A DNA stretch of 64,000 nt, taken from positions 434,001 through 498,000 of the forward strand of contig JADJQX010000008.1 in NCBI GenBank assembly GCA_016712525.1, read 5' to 3'. How positions within the stretch are numbered: the first letter of the stretch is position 1; the number at the start of each line of letters is the position of its first letter. Made by a program: the position numbers and the translations under genes. The stretch is from Myxococcales bacterium (GTDB lineage Bacteria; Myxococcota_A; Polyangia; Polyangiales; Polyangiaceae). The notes beneath the pieces were generated by a model. That model worked only from the letters and a program-made list of their open reading frames with translations, had not been told where the DNA came from and made no database searches. Below are positions 54,699 through 63,377 of this stretch, one piece after another.

Positions 54699-54728
54699 AA
54701 GACAGCGGGCGGCAGGTCTTGGTATAGT
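54699..54728 (+). promoter_or_regulatory. sigma-70-type promoter of the lipoprotein gene at 54741
   Basis: AAGACA (54699-54704) and TATAGT (54723-54728) with an 18-base spacer. The start codon is only 13 bases after the -10 box, so the mRNA may have almost no leader. Confidence 0.5.
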
Positions 54729-54740
54729 GCGGGTCGTTCC

Positions 54741-56006
54741 ATGCGTACCCCCAAGGCCCTGGCCCTCCCTTCGCTTCTCGTCGTCGCCGCCACCGTGCTC
54801 TCGGCGTGCGGCTCGACACCTCCGTTCCTCGTCTTCCGGAGCGCCCCGGGCGAGAAGCTCGCGAGCGTCGACGGCGACCCCGTGCGCACACGAAGCCCCG
54901 GCTACGAGGTCTTCCCCGGCGCCAAGGCGGGCTACCACTTCATCCACTCGCCCGAGCAGTGGAAGGAGCTCTTCCCGGGTGGCGAGGTCCCGCCTCTCCC
55001 GACGGACCTCGATTTCAAGCGCAAGATGATGATCTTGGCCGTGGGCGACGGGAAGAAGGTCCAGGGCGTCAAGATCACCAAGGTGCTCGACACGGCGAGC
55101 ACCGTGCACCTCTTCGTCCGCGAGACGCTCGAGGGCGAAAACTGCAAGTCCGAGACCGAATCGAACGCGTACGACGCGGTCATCACCGAGCGCCTCGACA
55201 AGAACGTCCAGGTCCACGTCGAGATGGAGCCGGGCAAGTCGTGCGGCGCGCCGCCGAGCGCGAAGGTCATGTGCCGCGTCGGGAGCAGCTCGTCGTGGGA
55301 GCCGAAGATCGCGGCCCAGCCCGGCGAGACGGTCGAGTGCGAGGCCGTGCCGCAGGTGAACGGGACGTTCGCGATCGTCGACCAGCACTGGCGCTTCGCC
55401 ACGGTCCCGGCGGGATCGGCCACCAAGATGACGTTCTCGAAGAACAACACCCACGTGACGTTCCCGGTCGACGGCTTCGGCAGCTACGTCGTCGAGTTCG
55501 ACATGACGGACGACGCGGGCCGCAAGGGCATGGGGCAAGGCACGGCCGAGGTGCTCCCCCCGAAGGACAACGACACGTACGTGCAGCTCGCGTGGGCCCA
55601 CTTCGACGCGAGCGACGACCCGTCGACCTTCCCGCGTGTGTCGCTCAAGATCGCCGAGGACGGGAAGCCGAACCCCAAGGTGTGCGCGAAGGACGTGCCG
55701 AAGAAGCCCGACTTCTGCGACATTCGCGAACAGGCGCCCACCGTGCTCTTCCACCTCAAGGGATCGCGCGAGAAGTTCCTGGTCGATGCAAACTACATGG
55801 ATGAGCGCGCCAAGGGCGGCCCGTACATCTGCGTGCGCACGTTCTTCAACGGCGCGAAGGTCGCCGACCAGTGCGACGACGTGCCCCGCCCGGCCGACTC
55901 GGTCTGGACGGTAGGCCTGCTCGACGCAAAGACCGGCCAGATCGGCGCGCCGCCGCCTCCCCCGCCTCCGGCCGAAGAGGCCCCCCCCTCGAAAAAGAAG
56001 AAGTAG
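54741..56006 (+). CDS. lipoprotein with Ig/PKD-like segment, function unknown
   Basis: Predicted 421 aa. The lipobox is VLSACGST. Two regions are visible: residues ~50-170 (GYHFIHSPEQWKELFPGG, KMMILAVGDGKKV) and a PKD-like stretch at ~210-275 (VPQVNGTFAIVDQHWRFATV, GSYVVEFDMTDDAGRKG). Six or more Cys suggest disulfides. The C-terminus is a Pro-rich tail ending PPSKKKK. It should sit on the periplasmic side of a membrane. No known family is recognised. Confidence 0.6.
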   Translation: MRTPKALALPSLLVVAATVLSACGSTPPFLVFRSAPGEKLASVDGDPVRTRSPGYEVFPGAKAGYHFIHSPEQWKELFPGGEVPPLPTDLDFKRKMMILAVGDGKKVQGVKITKVLDTASTVHLFVRETLEGENCKSETESNAYDAVITERLDKNVQVHVEMEPGKSCGAPPSAKVMCRVGSSSSWEPKIAAQPGETVECEAVPQVNGTFAIVDQHWRFATVPAGSATKMTFSKNNTHVTFPVDGFGSYVVEFDMTDDAGRKGMGQGTAEVLPPKDNDTYVQLAWAHFDASDDPSTFPRVSLKIAEDGKPNPKVCAKDVPKKPDFCDIREQAPTVLFHLKGSREKFLVDANYMDERAKGGPYICVRTFFNGAKVADQCDDVPRPADSVWTVGLLDAKTGQIGAPPPPPPPAEEAPPSKKKK

Positions 56007-56026
56007 GGGCGAAGGGCGACGCGCCG

Positions 56027-56896
56027 TCAGCCGACCATGGCGCGGCGCACGATCGACTGGACGAACCCGGGGAGCGCCTCGGGGGCCTCTCGAAAGAAGA
56101 GCGAGGGCTCCAAGAGCTCGAGCTCCATCAAGAGGAGCCCGAACGACGCGTCGCGGGCCACGTCGACCCTCGCGTAGAGCAGGTCCGAGTACGACGAGAG
56201 GACCCGCTCGGCGAACGCACGCTCGTCGTCGGCGACGGGGACGCGCGCGACGGCCTCCGCGTCTCCCGAGAAGCGGGGGCTCTTGCGCACGGCGTGCGAC
56301 ACCCGACCCTCGAGGACGACGATCGAGCGCTCCCCGTGACCGTCGACCGACGCGACGTAGGGCTGGACCATGACGTCACGCTCGGCGACGAGCGAAGCGA
56401 AGGCTTCTTCGGCCAAAGGCGCGCCCTCGGAGAAGCGCATCGTCTTCCACGAGCCGGCGGAAACCCTAGGCTTTACGACCACTTCCGAGAACCCGTGGGC
56501 TTCGCGGACGGCGGCGAGCGTGCGACGGTCCCCGCGATCGACGAAGGCCGTGGGCACGATCGGGATGCCGCGCGACGCGAGCCCTCGGAGGTAGATCTTG
56601 TCGACGTTCTCGAGGAGCACGGGGACCGGGTTCGCGACCTTGGCGCGCGAGCCGAGAGCGCGCAGCCACGTGACGAAGGCGTCGACGTTCCTCGCGTAGC
56701 TCCACGTCGACCGGACGAGCACGAGGTCGACCTCGCCCGGGGCCGGGAGCGGTGTGTCGCCGTCCCACGCGAGGAGGCTCACCCACGCGCCGGCACGCGC
56801 GAGCGCACCGACCAGCGCGGCCTCGTCGGGGTCGGGCTCGGGCAAGGTGCGGCACGTGGCGATGGCGATTCGAGGGAGAGACTTGGGGCTCGGCAT
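56027..56896 (-). CDS. ATP-grasp ligase-like protein (DcsG/RimK-like)
   Basis: Predicted 289 aa. An N-terminal Rossmann-like part contains LVLVRSTWSYARNVDAFVTW. The ATP-grasp core has EVVVKPRVSAGSWKT (Lys), RDVMVQPYVASVDGHGERS (Gln) and GLLLMELELLEPSLFF, where the Glu residues bind Mg. That last motif is typical of the DcsG (cycloserine) and related ATP-grasp group. The protein should join an amino and a carboxyl group using ATP. Substrate unknown. It is divergent from crtD, with about 110 bases between, and is not clearly part of the carotenoid set. Confidence 0.75.
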   Translation of the reverse strand: MPSPKSLPRIAIATCRTLPEPDPDEAALVGALARAGAWVSLLAWDGDTPLPAPGEVDLVLVRSTWSYARNVDAFVTWLRALGSRAKVANPVPVLLENVDKIYLRGLASRGIPIVPTAFVDRGDRRTLAAVREAHGFSEVVVKPRVSAGSWKTMRFSEGAPLAEEAFASLVAERDVMVQPYVASVDGHGERSIVVLEGRVSHAVRKSPRFSGDAEAVARVPVADDERAFAERVLSSYSDLLYARVDVARDASFGLLLMELELLEPSLFFREAPEALPGFVQSIVRRAMVG

Positions 56897-57007
56897 GGGC
56901 CTTTCGCCGAAGGTACACCTTGGGCCGTGGGGGCCGGAACCGCGGTCGGCGCGACAAAGTGCGAGCGCGGCGCGCGACGCCTCCTAGGCCGCGGCATCCG
57001 ATACCAC

Positions 57008-58552
57008 ATGCACGTCGTCGTCGTCGGAGGCGGGATCGCGGGGCTCGTCGCGTCGATCGACGCGAGGGCCCTCGGCATGGAGGTGACGCTCCTCGAGTCG
57101 CGGCCGGACACGGGGGGCAAGGTGCGTACGGTCACCGTGGGCGGGAAGCCCATCGACCGAGGTCCCACCGTGTTGACGATGCGATGGGTCTTCGACGAGC
57201 TCTTTCGGGAGACCGGGGCCGAGCTGTCGTCCGTGCTCGAGACGCGACCGCTCGACGTCCTCGCTCGGCACGCTTGGGGCGACACGCAGCTCGACCTCTA
57301 CCGTGACGTGTCTCGGACCCGCGAGGCGATCGCGGCGGTGTTCGGCGAGCGGGACGCCGAGGCGTACGTCGCGTTCGCGGCGCGTACGAAGCAAATCTAC
57401 GAGACGGCCCTCGGCCCGTTCTTGCGGTCGCAGCGGCCGACGATGGCCGGCATGCTCGCGCAGGCCGCGAAGATGGGTCCGTGGGCCCTCCACACCATCG
57501 ACGCACATCGCACCCTTCAGAAAGCGCTCGAGAGCACCTTCGCCGACGAGAGGCTCGTGCAGCTCTTCGGGCGCTATGCAACCTACACGGGCTCGAGCCC
57601 GGTGCTCGCGCCGGCGACGCTCGCGCTCATCGCACACGTGGAACGCGACGGCGTCGAGGTCGTCAAAGGGGGCATGGTCGCCCTCCGCGACGCCCTCGAG
57701 GCCCGGGCGCGCGAGCTCGGAGTCTCTTTCGTACGCGGCGCACACGTGCGCAAAATTGCTACAAAAAACGGGCGGGTGAGCCACGTGGTCTGGGACGGCG
57801 CCGAGATCGGGGCCGACGCCGTGATGTTCGCGGGCGACGTGTCGGCGCTCGGCACGGGTCTCCTCGGAGACGATGTGCGCTCCGCGGCCCGCTTCGTCCC
57901 GCGCGAGGAGAGGTCCCTCTCCGCCGTGACGTTCTCGCTCGTCGGGCGCGTCCGCGAAGGGTCCACGTTCACCCTCGACCACCACAACGTATTTTTTCCG
58001 GACGCGCGCGGCGGTGGAAAAAAAGAGCACGAGACGCTCTTCGCAACACGCGGCCGCGCCATGCCTTCCGATCCGACCGTGTACGTGTGTGCCCAAGACC
58101 GCGGCCCCTTCGCTCCCGGCGTGCGCGATGAGCCCGAGCGACTCTTCGCGATCCTCAACGCGCCCGCCGACGGTGACACGAGCCCCCTCTCGGACGAGGA
58201 CATCGAACGATGCAAAGACCGTATGATTTCCCGCCTGGAAGCGTCGGGCCTCTCGCTCGACGTCTCGAGCTGGACGGCCCACACCCCGACGAGCTTCGCC
58301 GAAGCGTATCCGGGCTCGGGGGGAGCGCTCTACGGGGCGGCCAGCCACGGGGCGTTCTCGGCGCTGAATCGGCCCTCCGCCCGTACCAAGGTGAAGGGGC
58401 TCTACCTCGTGGGTGGGAGCGTGCACCCGGGGGCCGGCGTCCCGATGGCGGCCCTCAGTGGGAGGCTCGGGGTCGCGGCGCTGTCGGAAGACCTGCCCTC
58501 GACCGCGAGGTCGCGAAGGGCGGCTACCACTGGATCTATCTCGACGCGCTGA
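57008..58552 (+). CDS. crtD: carotenoid desaturase CrtD-like (CrtI family)
   Basis: Predicted 514 aa from ATG at 57008. The N-terminus has the FAD motif VVVGGGIAGLVASIDARALG, then ESRPDTGGKVRTV and RGPTVLTM of the CrtI family. The C-terminal FAD-contact motif is LYLVGGSVHPGAGVPMAALSG. Adjacent crtC supports a role as 1-hydroxycarotenoid 3,4-desaturase rather than phytoene desaturase. The enzyme works at the membrane. The last 20 residues (STARSRRAATTG) do not look like the family end. They are the crtC leader read in another frame. Confidence 0.85.
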   Translation: MHVVVVGGGIAGLVASIDARALGMEVTLLESRPDTGGKVRTVTVGGKPIDRGPTVLTMRWVFDELFRETGAELSSVLETRPLDVLARHAWGDTQLDLYRDVSRTREAIAAVFGERDAEAYVAFAARTKQIYETALGPFLRSQRPTMAGMLAQAAKMGPWALHTIDAHRTLQKALESTFADERLVQLFGRYATYTGSSPVLAPATLALIAHVERDGVEVVKGGMVALRDALEARARELGVSFVRGAHVRKIATKNGRVSHVVWDGAEIGADAVMFAGDVSALGTGLLGDDVRSAARFVPREERSLSAVTFSLVGRVREGSTFTLDHHNVFFPDARGGGKKEHETLFATRGRAMPSDPTVYVCAQDRGPFAPGVRDEPERLFAILNAPADGDTSPLSDEDIERCKDRMISRLEASGLSLDVSSWTAHTPTSFAEAYPGSGGALYGAASHGAFSALNRPSARTKVKGLYLVGGSVHPGAGVPMAALSGRLGVAALSEDLPSTARSRRAATTGSISTR

Positions 58553-59469
58553 GCGACTGCGGCTCCTTCGCGGTCGTCGTGATCGCGATGGTGGGGAACG
58601 CATTCTCGCCGCGCTACTTCCGCGCTCGGCAGCAGAAGACGGCTGCGAACCCCATCGACTACAGCTCGCTCCACGTCGCCGTGTACGGACCGGGCAAAGG
58701 CGCGTTTGCGTTCACCGAGAGGGCGTCTCACGACGTCTTCCGGTCGCGCGAGGCGCTCGCCATCGGCGCGAGCACGTTGACGTGGGAGACGACCCCCTCG
58801 GGGGAGGACGCGCTCGTCGTCCGCATTCACGAGATCACCTCTCCGTTCCCTTCTCTCGTCCCCAAGAAGCTCCAAGGCACGGTCACCCTCGTTCCTCGCC
58901 ACACGGTCGACGAGCCCATCGCGCTCGACGCCAAGGGTAGGCACATGTGGTACTGCCACGCGCCCGACGCGCGGGTGTCCGTGCGGCTCGACGAGCCCGG
59001 TCTCTCGTTCGACGGCTCGGGCTACCTCGACGAGAACGGCGGCGACGAGGGCCTCGAAGCCGCGTTCTCCACGTGGCAGTGGTGCCGCGCGTCGCTGCCA
59101 TCGGGGCGCGCCTTCGTGCACTACGCGACCCAGGAGAGCCGCGAACGCGGTCTCGTGAGGCGCACCTCGTCGCGCCTCTTCTCGAACGGGACGTCGACGC
59201 GCGCCGTACCTCCCCGCGAGCTCGACCTCGGGCGCACGCTGTTCGGTCTCGAGCGCCACGTGAGGCTCGACGCCGGCTTCTCCCCCACCTACGTTCGCAC
59301 GCTCGAAGACGGGCCGCACTACGCACGAACGCTCGTGCGGGGCCGCGTGCTCGGCGAAGATGCGTTCATGATGCACGAGACGTTCGACGGAGAGAGGTTC
59401 CGCTCCCCGTGGGTTCGTTTCCTCCTCCCGTTCCGCATGCGGGGCGGACGCGCGGGGCTCGTGCCGTGA
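58483..59469 (+). CDS. crtC: carotenoid 1,2-hydratase CrtC-like; start codon not canonical
   Basis: The coding frame is certain from KGGYHWIYLDALSDCGSFAV onward, matching the CrtC N-terminus (GGYxWWYxDALSDDG), through AMVGNAFSPRYFRARQQKTA and MWYCHAPDARVSV to the end. In this frame no ATG, GTG or TTG occurs between the ATG at 58210, inside crtD, and this block. The given start is a GTC at 58483, chosen because homology and length (about 329 codons) fit there. It hydrates the psi end of acyclic carotenoids to a tertiary alcohol. The gene overlaps crtD by 70 bases and the next gene by four (GTGA). Confidence 0.75.
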   Translation, partial: VGRPALDREVAKGGYHWIYLDALSDCGSFAVVVIAMVGNAFSPRYFRARQQKTAANPIDYSSLHVAVYGPGKGAFAFTERASHDVFRSREALAIGASTLTWETTPSGEDALVVRIHEITSPFPSLVPKKLQGTVTLVPRHTVDEPIALDAKGRHMWYCHAPDARVSVRLDEPGLSFDGSGYLDENGGDEGLEAAFSTWQWCRASLPSGRAFVHYATQESRERGLVRRTSSRLFSNGTSTRAVPPRELDLGRTLFGLERHVRLDAGFSPTYVRTLEDGPHYARTLVRGRVLGEDAFMMHETFDGERFRSPWVRFLLPFRMRGGRAGLVP

Positions 59470-60674
59470 CGCTCGGCTCGCCGTTCGAGGCGCTCGTGGG
59501 CCTCTGGGCCACCTCTCAGGTCGGGTTTCTGTCCGTGATGGTGGCGCGCTCGAGGTCGCGCCACGAGGAGAAAGGCACGCCGGGGCCAAGTGAGCCCTCG
59601 CGGCGCCGTGTCTTGCTCGTGCGCCCCGTCGCCGGGCTCGAGAGCGACCTCGAAGCGAGGTTGGAGCGTTCGGCCGGCGCGCCCGCCGTGATGCTCGCCG
59701 TGCGCGACGAGAGCGACCCCGGCTTCGAGAGCGCGACGCGCGCATCCCTGCGCCTCTGCGAGGGAGGCACACGCTCGAAGGTCGTGCTCACGTACGCGGA
59801 TGGCCCGAACCGAAAGGCCGAACAGATAGCTCGGGCCCTGTCTCGGGCCGCGCGGGACGGCCTCTCGTTCGACACGGTCGTCGTCGCCGACTCCGACGTG
59901 GCACCGAGCCCCGCCGACCTCGACGCGCTCGTAGGGGCGCTCGACGGGGGCGCGAAGGCCGCGTACGTCCCTGTGTCGGAGGCGCCGCCCCCGGCCGACA
60001 CGAAGCTCGGGGATCGCGCGAACGTCGCCGTCCTCTCGGCCTCTCCCCACGCCTTCCCGCTCTTGGCCGGCATGGATGGCGAGCTCTTCGTCGGGAAGCT
60101 GTGCGCCATCGACCGAGCCGCGCTCGAGGGTGCGGGAGGGTTCGAGGGGCTCACCCATCTGCTCGGCGAGGACGTCGAGCTCGAGCGCCGGCTCCGCGCG
60201 AACGGCCACGACGTGGTGCCCGTGCCGCGCGCCGCCGTGGCGACCCGGGGCGGCCGAGAGCTCTCCGATGCGGTCGCACGGTTTGCCCGGTGGCTCGGGG
60301 TGGTGCGCGCGCAAAGGCCTCACCTCCTACCCACGTATCTCTTCGTTTTTGCTTCGTTTTTACCCACCTTGTCCGCCTGTCTCCTCATCGGCTCACGCGG
60401 CGCTGACGCGGCGGCGTATGGCGCTCTCCTCGTGGGGGCCGTGCTGTTCGCGCGCCTCGCCGTAGCGTTCGAGGGGCGGCGCATCGCGGGACTTCGCCGG
60501 GGCCTCGGCGTAGCCTTCGTCGACGTGGTGCTCGCCGACGCCGTGCTGCTCTCCGCGCTCTTTCGTGCGGCGACGTCGCGGGAGGTGGCTTGGCGGGGTC
60601 AGGTCCTCCGCGTGACCAAAGGCGGCGTCGCTCGTGTCGGAGAGGGCGCGATCCGGCGCGGGGTCGTGCCATGA
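59466..60674 (+). CDS. GT2/GT21-type glycosyltransferase of the carotenoid cluster
   Basis: About 402 aa from GTG at 59466, coupled to crtC by GTGA. Motifs of ceramide-glucosyltransferase-like enzymes are VVVADSDVAPSP (DxD), LLGEDVELERRLRANGHDV (acceptor Asp) and RFARWLGVVRAQRP (RxxRW). Several membrane helices are at the C-terminus (LLPTYLFVFASFLPTLSACLL and VDVVLADAVLLSALF). It may glycosylate the hydroxyl made by CrtC/CrtZ at the membrane. The sugar is not known. Confidence 0.75.
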   Translation: MTLGSPFEALVGLWATSQVGFLSVMVARSRSRHEEKGTPGPSEPSRRRVLLVRPVAGLESDLEARLERSAGAPAVMLAVRDESDPGFESATRASLRLCEGGTRSKVVLTYADGPNRKAEQIARALSRAARDGLSFDTVVVADSDVAPSPADLDALVGALDGGAKAAYVPVSEAPPPADTKLGDRANVAVLSASPHAFPLLAGMDGELFVGKLCAIDRAALEGAGGFEGLTHLLGEDVELERRLRANGHDVVPVPRAAVATRGGRELSDAVARFARWLGVVRAQRPHLLPTYLFVFASFLPTLSACLLIGSRGADAAAYGALLVGAVLFARLAVAFEGRRIAGLRRGLGVAFVDVVLADAVLLSALFRAATSREVAWRGQVLRVTKGGVARVGEGAIRRGVVP

Positions 60675-61168
60675 ACGTTCCGACCGTGGCCATCTGGCTC
60701 CCCGTTGCGCTCGTGGTCGCGTGCGCGATGGAGCCTTGGGCCATGCTGCTCCACGGCGTCGTGTGGCACGGCCCGCTCGCCTTCGTGCACCGCAGCCACC
60801 ACACGAAACGCACCGGGACCTTCGAATGGAACGACGCCCTCAGCACGCTCCATGCGCCCCCGGCCATCGCGCTGATCTTGTTTGGCTGCCGCGGGCCCGA
60901 GGGGCCGCTCCGCGAGGTGCTCTTCGGTGTGGGCCTCGGCATGACGCTCTTCGGCATGGCCTACGTGGTCGTCCACGACGGGTTCGTGCACGAGCGGCTC
61001 CCCATCACCTGGCTCGCGCGCTTTCGCTACTTCCGCACGCTGCGCGCGTGCCACCGCGCCCACCACCGCGGCGACGCCGACCATGGGCCGTACGGGCTCT
61101 TTCTCGGGGCGTTCGAGGCTCGATGGCACGCGCGACGCCGCGGACGCACGCGTGCCGTCTCACGGTAA
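60671..61168 (+). CDS. crtZ: beta-carotene hydroxylase CrtZ-like
   Basis: About 165 aa from ATG at 60671 (ATGA overlap with the glycosyltransferase). Three His clusters of the fatty-acid-hydroxylase superfamily are visible: FVHRSHHTKRTG, VVHDGFVHERLP and RACHRAHHRGDADHGP. They should bind two irons and fit CrtZ, which hydroxylates the 3-position of cyclic end groups. Membrane helices lie between them. It is the last plus-strand gene of the cluster, ending two bases before the convergent rhomboid gene. Confidence 0.85.
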   Translation: MNVPTVAIWLPVALVVACAMEPWAMLLHGVVWHGPLAFVHRSHHTKRTGTFEWNDALSTLHAPPAIALILFGCRGPEGPLREVLFGVGLGMTLFGMAYVVVHDGFVHERLPITWLARFRYFRTLRACHRAHHRGDADHGPYGLFLGAFEARWHARRRGRTRAVSR

Positions 61169-61169
61169 G

Positions 61170-61907
61170 TCAGCGCCCGACGCGGCGCTTTAGCTTCTCG
61201 AGCTCTTCGTCGTCGTCGTCTACGGCGGTGGTCTCTCGCGCGTCGGCGAGGCGGGCTCGCCGAGGTGTCCGTGGGTCGGCCGACGCCACACGCACCTTCT
61301 TGGCTTCGTCGGGCTCGCGCTTCGCGAGGAGCTTGGCGGCGAGCGCGCCGCCGAGGAATCCGAAGAGGTGCCCTTGCCACGAGATGCCCTCTTGGCCCGG
61401 CAAGACGCCGAACAGCGCGCCACCGTAGAGGAAAAACACGACCAAGCTCCCGAGGATCGAGCCGAGCTTCCGCTCGACGACGCCACGCGCGAGCAAATAG
61501 CCGAGGTACCCGAACACGAGGATGCTCGCGCCGACGTGCACCGTCGCCGCGGGTGCGATGAGCCACGTGCCGAGGCCACCCACGAGGGCGGCGAGCGCGC
61601 TCACGATCGCGAGGTCTCGTTTCCTTCGCATCATGACGAAGGCGCCGAGCACCAGCATGGGCATCGTGTTGCTCACGAGGTGGGCGAAGCTCCCGTGCAG
61701 GAACGGAGCGAAGAGGATGCCGAGGAGTCCGAGGAGCGTGCGCGGGTGTACCCCGAGCGCGACGAGGTGCCCCTGGAACACGAGCGCGTTCACGAGGTGA
61801 ACGACCCACATGAACCCGACGAGCCCGCCGAGGATCTTGCCTTGGGCGCGGACCTCACCGAAAAATTCGGATTTTGCCTTCGTGAGCTCGGACGCCATAC
61901 CGGACAC
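61170..61907 (-). CDS. rhomboid-family intramembrane serine protease
   Basis: About 245 aa from GTG at 61907 (ATG at 61898 is an alternative). Six or so membrane helices are seen. The catalytic Ser is in TVHVGASILVFGYLG (the Gly after Ser is Ile) and the catalytic His in SWQGHLFGFLGGALAA. The helix-2 motif is FLHGSFAHLVSNTMPML. The cytoplasmic tail is acidic (DDDDEELEKLKR). It should cut membrane proteins within the bilayer. It follows the CruA-like gene after 46 bases, which contain a hairpin. Confidence 0.85.
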   Translation of the reverse strand: MSGMASELTKAKSEFFGEVRAQGKILGGLVGFMWVVHLVNALVFQGHLVALGVHPRTLLGLLGILFAPFLHGSFAHLVSNTMPMLVLGAFVMMRRKRDLAIVSALAALVGGLGTWLIAPAATVHVGASILVFGYLGYLLARGVVERKLGSILGSLVVFFLYGGALFGVLPGQEGISWQGHLFGFLGGALAAKLLAKREPDEAKKVRVASADPRTPRRARLADARETTAVDDDDEELEKLKRRVGR

Positions 61908-61914
61908 AGCGTAG

Positions 61915-61939
61915 CCCCTTCCTGCACGAGCGGAAGGGG
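61915..61939 (-). promoter_or_regulatory. hairpin that masks the rhomboid ribosome-binding site
   Basis: On the minus strand CCCCTTCC pairs with GGAAGGGG across a nine-base loop. The second arm holds the AAGGGG that serves as ribosome site, seven bases before the GTG at 61907. Confidence 0.55.
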
Positions 61940-61953
61940 CGGGGCGGTCGACC

Positions 61954-63360
61954 TTACGCCCGGGACGCGACGAGCGCTCGGCCGAGCTTCGCCGCCCAAC
62001 GGGCCGTACCCAGCGCTCCGAGCCCGCGCGCCGCGTCCACGTAGGCGCGCGGCCTCACGAGGCTCGTGCGAGCGAGGAACTCGGCCATCGTCGCCGGCGA
62101 CGCTTCGTCGCGGAGGACGGCGCCGTAGGGCTCGTCTCCCATCGCGTGGAGAGAGGCGAAGGCCGCGTCCAGGAGGCGATTTTGCGCGTCTCCACGGAGC
62201 GAGCCCCCCGCCATGATGCGAGACAGGCCGCCCGTCACGGCGTGGATGGCGGCATCGTGAACGATGGGATCGGGCAGCCCTTCCCCGCGGGAGAGCGCAC
62301 GAGCGACGTGCCCGCGGACGAGCGAGAGGCTCCGAAGCATGGCCCCGAACCCACAAAACGTGAGCGGCGAGTGGCGCGAGGCCGCGTCGCCCACGAGGCC
62401 TACGCGCGGGTGCGGGGGAGCGGGCGGGGGCACGGCCCGAGACGCTCCTGGTATGAGCCCGAACGTGGGGCGGACGAGCGTCGGATCCCCGCCCTTGTAG
62501 TCGGGGAGCGTCTCGAAGAAGCGCGTGTAGAGCGCACGCAACGGGCCGACCTCTCCCACGGGCTCCGAGGTCAAGGCGTAGTAGAAGAGATACACGGTCG
62601 TCTCGCCGGTGTGCCCGGGGAACCCCTCCCACACGTGCTGGCGCCCACGCGCGTCGGCGTGCTCGGTGGTGACGAGGATCTCGCCTACGTCGGGGTCGAT
62701 GTCGGTGGGGCCGCTCCCCTCGCGCACGCCACGGAGCACACCTCCGACCGTCGGGCACACGATGTCGGCGCGCGCGTAGGGGCTCGCGAAGCCGCGTGCG
62801 TCGAGGACGAGCCGCGACACGATCGTGGTCGCCCCGGACGGCCCTTGGACCTCGACCCGAACCGCCGTCTCCCCGCATCCGAGCCCTGTCACGCGGGAGC
62901 CATCGACGAAGGCGACGCCGAGGGCATCGCAGCGGCGGCGCGCGAGGGCGAGCAGGCTCCCGGCGTCGACGGCGACGTCGAGGGTGCGCGTGACGGGGTA
63001 CGACGAGCCGCCAAAAAACCTACAGAATCCGTGACGATAGCGACGAACGACGAGGCCCTCGAGCTCGACCTCCGTGACGAGCCCCTCTCGCACGAGCGCG
63101 GAGAGCTCGGCGTCGCTCGCGTTCCACTCGCGGTGCCCGCGGCCTGCCCTCGCCCGCTCGACCACGGTCACGCGCACCCCACGTGCGGCGAGGGCCCAGG
63201 CGAGGAGCAACGACAAACCTCCGCCCGAAAGGACGACCTCGGTATCGGGGGTCACCGACGCATCGGGCGGCGCGAGCTCGCGATCGCGCTCGGGGCCCCG
63301 ACGAGCGGCGTCGAGCGCATCGAGCCGCTCTTCGAGATCGTGGCCCAAGCGCTCGCGCAA
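61954..63360 (-). CDS. CruA-like lycopene cyclase/FAD oxidoreductase
   Basis: About 468 aa from TTG at 63360 (GTG at 63255 would fit the fold better but is not required). The dinucleotide-binding start is VVLSGGGLSLLLAWALAARG, followed by HREWNASDAELSALVREGL, a signature of the CruA/CruP lycopene cyclase group, and RRYRHGFCRFFGG. A C-terminal GDAASRHSPLTFCGFG block binds FAD. It should cyclise lycopene-type ends at the membrane. crtB lies 17 bases upstream on the same strand and the rhomboid gene follows. A role as another FAD carotenoid oxidoreductase cannot be excluded. Confidence 0.7.
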   Translation of the reverse strand: MRERLGHDLEERLDALDAARRGPERDRELAPPDASVTPDTEVVLSGGGLSLLLAWALAARGVRVTVVERARAGRGHREWNASDAELSALVREGLVTEVELEGLVVRRYRHGFCRFFGGSSYPVTRTLDVAVDAGSLLALARRRCDALGVAFVDGSRVTGLGCGETAVRVEVQGPSGATTIVSRLVLDARGFASPYARADIVCPTVGGVLRGVREGSGPTDIDPDVGEILVTTEHADARGRQHVWEGFPGHTGETTVYLFYYALTSEPVGEVGPLRALYTRFFETLPDYKGGDPTLVRPTFGLIPGASRAVPPPAPPHPRVGLVGDAASRHSPLTFCGFGAMLRSLSLVRGHVARALSRGEGLPDPIVHDAAIHAVTGGLSRIMAGGSLRGDAQNRLLDAAFASLHAMGDEPYGAVLRDEASPATMAEFLARTSLVRPRAYVDAARGLGALGTARWAAKLGRALVASRA

Positions 63361-63377
63361 TAATCCCCGGTCATGCG

